From assembly GCA_017435905.1 (NCBI GenBank), contig JAFSEB010000081.1:1-45012 (forward strand): 45,012 nt of DNA, read 5' to 3'. Every line of letters starts with the position of its first letter. The first letter of the stretch is position 1. Shown in pieces: positions 41,380 to 45,012 of the stretch. The position numbers were made by a program, and so were the translations under genes. This DNA is from Clostridia bacterium. Lineage in GTDB: Bacteria; Bacillota; Clostridia; Christensenellales; CAG-138. Under the pieces are notes generated by a model, which did not search any database, was not told where the DNA came from, and was given only the letters and a program-made list of their open reading frames with translations.

Positions 41380-42822
41380 ATGGTCAGAACCCGTTTTGCG
41401 CCCTCCCCCACGGGCTATATGCACCTTGGCAACCTGAGGAGCGCCCTTTACACCTTCCTTTATGCCCGCCACAACGGCGGCAGGTTCATCCTCCGCATCG
41501 AGGATACCGATCAGGCCCGCTATGTGGAAGGCGCCACGGATGTGATCTACCGCACCCTCAAGGATATCGGCATGGATTGGGACGAAGGTCCCGATGTGGG
41601 CGGCGAATTCGGCCCCTATGTGCAGAGCGCAAGGAAGGATATGTACCTGCCCTACGCCGAGCAGCTGGTGCGTGAAGGCAAGGCCTACTACTGCTTCTGC
41701 ACCAAGGAGGAGCTGGACGGGCGCCGTGAAGCCGCCGCCGCCAGGGGCGAGACCTTCAAGTACGACAAGCACTGCCTCAACATGCCCAAAGAGGAGATCG
41801 AGCGCCGCATTGCCGCAGGCGAACCCTACGTCATCCGCCAGAACGTGCCCCTGAGCGGTGAAGCCAGCTTTGACGATGTGATCTACGGCCACATTGCCGT
41901 GGATTGCGGCGAGCTTGACGACATGATCCTCATCAAGGCGGACGGCATGCCCACCTACAACTTCGCCAACGTTATCGACGACCACACCATGGGCATCACC
42001 CACGTGATGCGGGGCAACGAATACCTTGCATCCACCCCGAAATACAACCTTCTCTACGAGGCCTTCGGCTGGGAAAAGCCCACCTATATCCACATGACGC
42101 CCATCATGCGTGATGCGCAGCACAAGCTTTCCAAGCGTGACGGCGACGCCTACTACGAGGACTTCCTCGCCAAGGGCTACCTGAAGGAAGCCATCGTGAA
42201 CTACGTGGCGCTGCTTGGCTGGAACCCCGGCGACGAGCGTGAGTTCTTCACCATGGATGAGCTGATCGCCGCCTTCGGCGTGGAGGGCATGAGCAAGTCC
42301 CCTGCCATTTTTGACGTGCAGAAGCTCACCTGGATGAATGCGGAATACATCCGCCGCCTTACCCCCGAACAGTTCACCGCCCATGCGCTGCCCTACTACG
42401 AGAAGGCAGGCGTTGCAGACATGGATCTTTCCCTGCTTGCACGCATCCTGCAGCAGCGCACGGAGGTCTTTACCCAGCTGCCCGACATGGTGGACTTCCT
42501 TGCAAAACTCGATGAAGAATACAGCATCGACCTTTTCACCAACAAGAAGTCCAAGACCAACCCCGAGGTTTCAAAGGCCGTGCTTGAAATGGTCATCCCT
42601 GCCCTGAAGGCGCTGCCCGAATGGACGGAGGAAGCCGTGCACACGCTGCTGCTTTCCATGGCGGCGGAGCAGGGCATGAAGAACGGCACGCTGCTTTGGC
42701 CCGTGCGCATCGCCATGGCCGGCCGTCAGGTGACCCCCGGCGGCGCCATTGAGATCGCCGTGCTCCTTGGCCGTGAAGAGGCGCTGCGCCGCCTTGAGCT
42801 GGGTCTTAAAAAGCTTTCCTGA
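41380..42822 (+). CDS. gltX: Glutamyl-tRNA synthetase
   Basis: The 480-residue protein starts VRTRFAPSPTGYMHLGNLRS, the GluRS form of the HIGH motif, with ILRIEDTDQARYVEGATDVI next. The KMSKS equivalent is HKLSKRDGDAYYED near residue 250, and the helical anticodon domain follows. It charges tRNA-Glu; with GlnS present it is expected to be discriminating, not misacylating tRNA-Gln. AAGGAG precedes ATG 41380. Length is typical of bacterial GluRS. Confidence 0.95.
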   Translation: MVRTRFAPSPTGYMHLGNLRSALYTFLYARHNGGRFILRIEDTDQARYVEGATDVIYRTLKDIGMDWDEGPDVGGEFGPYVQSARKDMYLPYAEQLVREGKAYYCFCTKEELDGRREAAAARGETFKYDKHCLNMPKEEIERRIAAGEPYVIRQNVPLSGEASFDDVIYGHIAVDCGELDDMILIKADGMPTYNFANVIDDHTMGITHVMRGNEYLASTPKYNLLYEAFGWEKPTYIHMTPIMRDAQHKLSKRDGDAYYEDFLAKGYLKEAIVNYVALLGWNPGDEREFFTMDELIAAFGVEGMSKSPAIFDVQKLTWMNAEYIRRLTPEQFTAHALPYYEKAGVADMDLSLLARILQQRTEVFTQLPDMVDFLAKLDEEYSIDLFTNKKSKTNPEVSKAVLEMVIPALKALPEWTEEAVHTLLLSMAAEQGMKNGTLLWPVRIAMAGRQVTPGGAIEIAVLLGREEALRRLELGLKKLS

Positions 42823-42882
42823 TCTCACCTTTGCCGCAAGGCTGTTTCCCCGTTTTCCCACAGCAACAGTTAGGAGGATCCC

Positions 42883-43641
42883 ATGAACCGGGATGAGCTA
42901 TACGCTTTTTGGCGGTTTGAAGAAGATTTCCCCTTCAGCGGGTGGAGCTTCTACCATCTTGATGAACGTTGGGAAGAAGAGCCCCTTCCCTGGGATTTCC
43001 GTACGGAGGTGCTGCACACCCTCCGCCACAGCGATATGCTGCTTGATGTGGATACCGGCGATGAGTTTTTGCTCTCCCTCGGTCACCCCTACGAGCGCAC
43101 TGCGGTAACGGAGTTCCCCAACCCCGACGGCGGCAGCATTGCCAACCAGCTGGCGCCTCTGGGCATCCGTGTGGCTTCCTGCGATGCAAGCTGCGATGAG
43201 CTGCCCTTTGATGACAACACATTCGATGTGGTCATCTGCCGCCACGGTTCCTATGTGCGGCGTGAGCTTTACCGGGTGCTGAAGAGCGGCGGCATCGTGA
43301 TGATGCAGCAGATCGGCGGCCGCAACAACGAGCTGCTTGCAAGGCGCCTTCTGCCCGGGCATGAGATGCCCTACCCCCAGCACCACCTGAGTGCGGAGGT
43401 GGCACGCTTCAAGCAGACCGGCTTTGAGGTGCTCGATGCAAGGGAGTATTTCCCCAAGCTGCGCTTCTTTGACAGCGGCGCCGTGGTCTATTATGCCACG
43501 ATGATGGACTGGGAATTCCCCGGCTTTTCCGTGGATGCCTGCAAGGATGAGCTGTATGCCCTTGAAAAGGAGATCGCCGAGCGAGGCTTCGTGCAGAGCA
43601 TGCAGCACCGCTTCTTCCTTGTGGCAAGAAAGCCCTACTGA
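42883..43641 (+). CDS. SAM-dependent methyltransferase, class I
   Basis: The 252-residue protein has a class I methyltransferase core shifted from the usual pattern. LLDVDTGDEFLLSLG is motif I (Gly-poor compared with DxGxG), CDELPFDDNTFDVVICRH is motif IV and YRVLKSGGIVMMQQ the following strand. These resemble Methyltransf_11 proteins. The N-terminus (MNRDELYAFWRFEEDFPFSG, then WSFYHLDERWEEEPLPWDF) is a conserved extension in Clostridia relatives. Substrate is unknown. GGAGG precedes ATG. It is between gltX and the rpsF promoter and may be read from the glnS promoter. Confidence 0.8.
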   Translation: MNRDELYAFWRFEEDFPFSGWSFYHLDERWEEEPLPWDFRTEVLHTLRHSDMLLDVDTGDEFLLSLGHPYERTAVTEFPNPDGGSIANQLAPLGIRVASCDASCDELPFDDNTFDVVICRHGSYVRRELYRVLKSGGIVMMQQIGGRNNELLARRLLPGHEMPYPQHHLSAEVARFKQTGFEVLDAREYFPKLRFFDSGAVVYYATMMDWEFPGFSVDACKDELYALEKEIAERGFVQSMQHRFFLVARKPY

Positions 43642-43675
43642 GCCGAAAAAATCCCCAAAAAGCGGATAATTTCAC

Positions 43676-43746
43676 TTGCAATGTCCCCTGCGGACGTGCT
43701 ATAATATGTCGCTAACGTGCTTCTTGCGTTGTCCAAGAGGCAACGC
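43676..43746 (+). promoter_or_regulatory. rpsF promoter and leader hairpin
   Basis: TTGCAA (43676-43681), an 18-base spacer and TATAAT (43700-43705) form the promoter. In the leader GCGTTG (43726-43731) pairs with CAACGC (43741-43746). Ribosomal protein S6 operons often have a leader bound by S6 and S18; whether this hairpin is that element I cannot confirm. Confidence 0.65.
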
Positions 43747-43772
43747 CATCAGACCATAAGGAGGTGAAAAGC

Positions 43773-44060
43773 GTGAACAAATACGAAAACATGTACGTGA
43801 TCACGCCGGAACTTGAGGAAGAGGCTGTCAAGGCCATCGTCGAAAAGTTTACCGGCATCATTACCGCCAACGGCGGTGAGGTCGAGTCTGTTGACGAGTG
43901 GGGCAAGCGTCGCCTTGCATACCCCATCGACTACAAGACCGAAGGTTATTACGTGCTTACCACGTTTGCAGCTGCGCCTGAGTTCCCCCGTGAGCTGGAG
44001 CGCAACTTCAACAACGATGAGAACATCCTTCGTTACCTCGTCGTTCGCAAGGAAGCGTAA
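43773..44060 (+). CDS. rpsF: 30S ribosomal protein S6
   Basis: The 95-residue protein starts at GTG 43773 because AAGGAGG (43758-43764) is 8 bases upstream; the GTG at 43764 lies in the ribosome site. It reads NKYENMYVITPELEEEAVKA and has VDEWGKRRLAYPIDYKTEGY and a C-terminal NDENILRYLVVRKEA. S6 binds the 16S platform with S18, whose gene is in the same operon. The order rpsF-ssb-rpsR is widely conserved in Firmicutes. Confidence 0.95.
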   Translation: MNKYENMYVITPELEEEAVKAIVEKFTGIITANGGEVESVDEWGKRRLAYPIDYKTEGYYVLTTFAAAPEFPRELERNFNNDENILRYLVVRKEA

Positions 44061-44099
44061 CAGCACAGCGTTTTTTTCAGAAGAAAGGTCGGTAACGCT

Positions 44100-44534
44100 A
44101 TGAACAAAGTCTTTCTGATCGGCAACCTTACCAAGGATCCCGATGTACGCACCACCGGCAGCGGTGCAAGCGTATGCACCTTCTCCATTGCGGTGGACCG
44201 CCGCTTCAAGGCCCAGAACGGCGAAAAGGTCACGGACTTTTTCACCATCGTTTGCTGGCGCCAGCTGGCAGACCTTTGCGGCCGCTATCTTGCCAAGGGC
44301 AGGAAGGTGAGCGTGGTGGGCGAGCTGCAGAACCGCAGCTACGAAGCCAAGGACGGCTCCAAGCGTTATGTGACCGAGATCGTTGCGGATGAGATCGAAT
44401 TCCTCACCCCGCGCGACAGCAGGGACAGCGCCTCCTACGGCGCACCCGCCTCTTCGGATGCCTACCGTGCGCCCGCTGCGCCCATGGCCCCCGAAGGCTT
44501 TACCGACGTGGATGATGACGACCTGCCCTTCTAA
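44100..44534 (+). CDS. ssb: Single-stranded DNA-binding protein
   Basis: The 144-residue protein has the OB fold start [60 protein letters not shown] and the acidic C-terminal tail DVDDDDLPF, which recruits repair and replication proteins. It binds ssDNA as a tetramer. AGAAAGG precedes the ATG at moderate distance. It lies 39 bases after rpsF and 44 bases before rpsR. Confidence 0.97.
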   Translation: MNKVFLIGNLTKDPDVRTTGSGASVCTFSIAVDRRFKAQNGEKVTDFFTIVCWRQLADLCGRYLAKGRKVSVVGELQNRSYEAKDGSKRYVTEIVADEIEFLTPRDSRDSASYGAPASSDAYRAPAAPMAPEGFTDVDDDDLPF

Positions 44535-44578
44535 GGCAGCCCGTCGCCCCGTCACCATTATCTGAAAGGAGTACCATC

Positions 44579-44824
44579 ATGGAGGAACGTAAAATGAGGC
44601 CCCGTGGCCCTCGTAAGAGCCGCCGTAAGGTCTGCGGTTTCTGCGTAGATAAGCTCAGCTCTATCGATTATAAGGATACCGCCCGTCTTCGCAAGTACGT
44701 CACCGAGCGCGGCAAGATCATGCCCCGCCGTATGAGCGGCGTATGCGCCAAGCATCAGCGTGACCTTGCGATCGCCATCAAGCGCGCCCGCATCGTCGCC
44801 CTTCTGCCCTACGTGGCCGATTGA
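44579..44824 (+). CDS. rpsR: 30S ribosomal protein S18, zinc-binding form
   Basis: The 81-residue protein contains [40 protein letters not shown] and the ending [10 protein letters not shown]. Besides the CxxC, a third Cys near CAKH could complete a zinc ribbon, the C+ form of S18 that is not dependent on zinc-independent paralogues. The start ATG 44579 follows GAAAGGAG. A later ATG (MRPRGPRK) is possible but lacks good spacing. It ends the rpsF operon at a strong terminator. Confidence 0.93.
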   Translation: MEERKMRPRGPRKSRRKVCGFCVDKLSSIDYKDTARLRKYVTERGKIMPRRMSGVCAKHQRDLAIAIKRARIVALLPYVAD

Positions 44825-44871
44825 TTTTCACAAACAACATTCAAATTCCAAGCCTTTGAAGAACGTTAGTG

Positions 44872-44908
44872 AACCGCTTCGGGAAACCGAAGCGGTTTTT
44901 TCTTTTTT
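44872..44908 (+). terminator. Intrinsic terminator of the rpsF-ssb-rpsR operon
   Basis: AACCGCTTCGG (44872-44882) pairs with CCGAAGCGGTT (44887-44897) around a GAAA tetraloop, then TTTTCTTTTTT. Confidence 0.92.
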
Positions 44909-44949
44909 GGTGGGTCTGGCCGGCGGAAGGTGGGAAAAGGGGCTGAAGG

Positions 44950-45012
44950 GCGCGGCGCACGTTTGCGCCCCTCCGGGGCGCAAACAAGCGGCCGCCGTGG
45001 GGCGTGCGCAGC
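44950..45012. repeat. GC-rich cloverleaf-type repeat, truncated second copy
   Basis: GCGGCGCAC is followed by a perfect 11-bp hairpin GTTTGCGCCCC/GGGGCGCAAAC (44961-44985) and AAGCGG, matching the start of the repeat at 11839-11935 (GCGGCGCAGGTTTGCGC, then GCGCAAACCAAGCGGC). CGTGCGC at 45004-45010 complements GCGCACG (44955-44961), so an outer pairing may exist. The rest lies beyond the window. Confidence 0.6.

Overview
The window reads as chromosome of a G+C-rich, anaerobic Clostridia-type Firmicute, probably an amino-acid-fermenting gut or sediment organism. This is inferred from the oxygen-independent ornithine fermentation genes, a reverse rubrerythrin/ferritin/PerR-like set, an L10 leader of the Firmicutes kind, a noc-rsmG-mnmG group, and AGGAGG-type ribosome binding sites. 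No rRNA, tRNA, CRISPR array, transposase or complete prophage was seen.

Layout. (1) 1-7724, minus strand: a tightly packed cassette of a PqqD-like protein, a 1352-residue secreted fibro-slime-domain protein, a 77-residue Cys-containing peptide, an HprK-like P-loop kinase and a secreted GH20 hexosaminidase with FIVAR-like tail that runs off the left edge. No function for this combination is known to me; it looks like a RiPP-like or surface-protein modification system. (2) 8098-12451: small membrane proteins, an XRE repressor with an inverted-repeat operator, ferritin, reverse rubrerythrin and a Fur/PerR regulator with a GATAAT-type box, and a 97-bp cloverleaf-forming repeat. (3) 12495-23187: a LysR regulator divergent from a complete ornithine fermentation cluster (ord, ortA, ortB, oraS, oraE, a MutL/GlmL-like protein, ornithine racemase) plus ornithine carbamoyltransferase. 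Together these convert citrulline or ornithine to alanine and acetyl-CoA. A TA-flanked MITE-like element sits between ord and ortA. (4) 23318-30761, minus strand: a common aromatic operon (aroB, aroC, an aroE-aroK fusion, aroQ, aroA, DAHP synthase, led by pheA). A strong promoter, a 43-codon Phe-rich leader peptide and an intrinsic terminator precede pheA, so the operon appears to be controlled by phenylalanine attenuation. (5) 30800-31960, minus: rplJ-rplL with L10 autoregulatory leader. (6) 32061-36442, minus: a second MITE-like element, then cytidine deaminase, noc/parB-like, rsmG and mnmG. (7) 36594-44901, plus: an old-yellow-enzyme family protein, walJ-like hydrolase, rlmH, a YbaK-type deacylase, glnS, gltX, a methyltransferase, and rpsF-ssb-rpsR. 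The window ends in a second, truncated copy of the GC-rich cloverleaf repeat.

The most notable observations are the phenylalanine attenuator, the PqqD/peptide/HprK-like/secreted-protein cassette, the cloverleaf repeat family and the pair of TA-flanked inverted-repeat elements. All assignments come from reading the sequence and from family knowledge; no database search or folding program was run.
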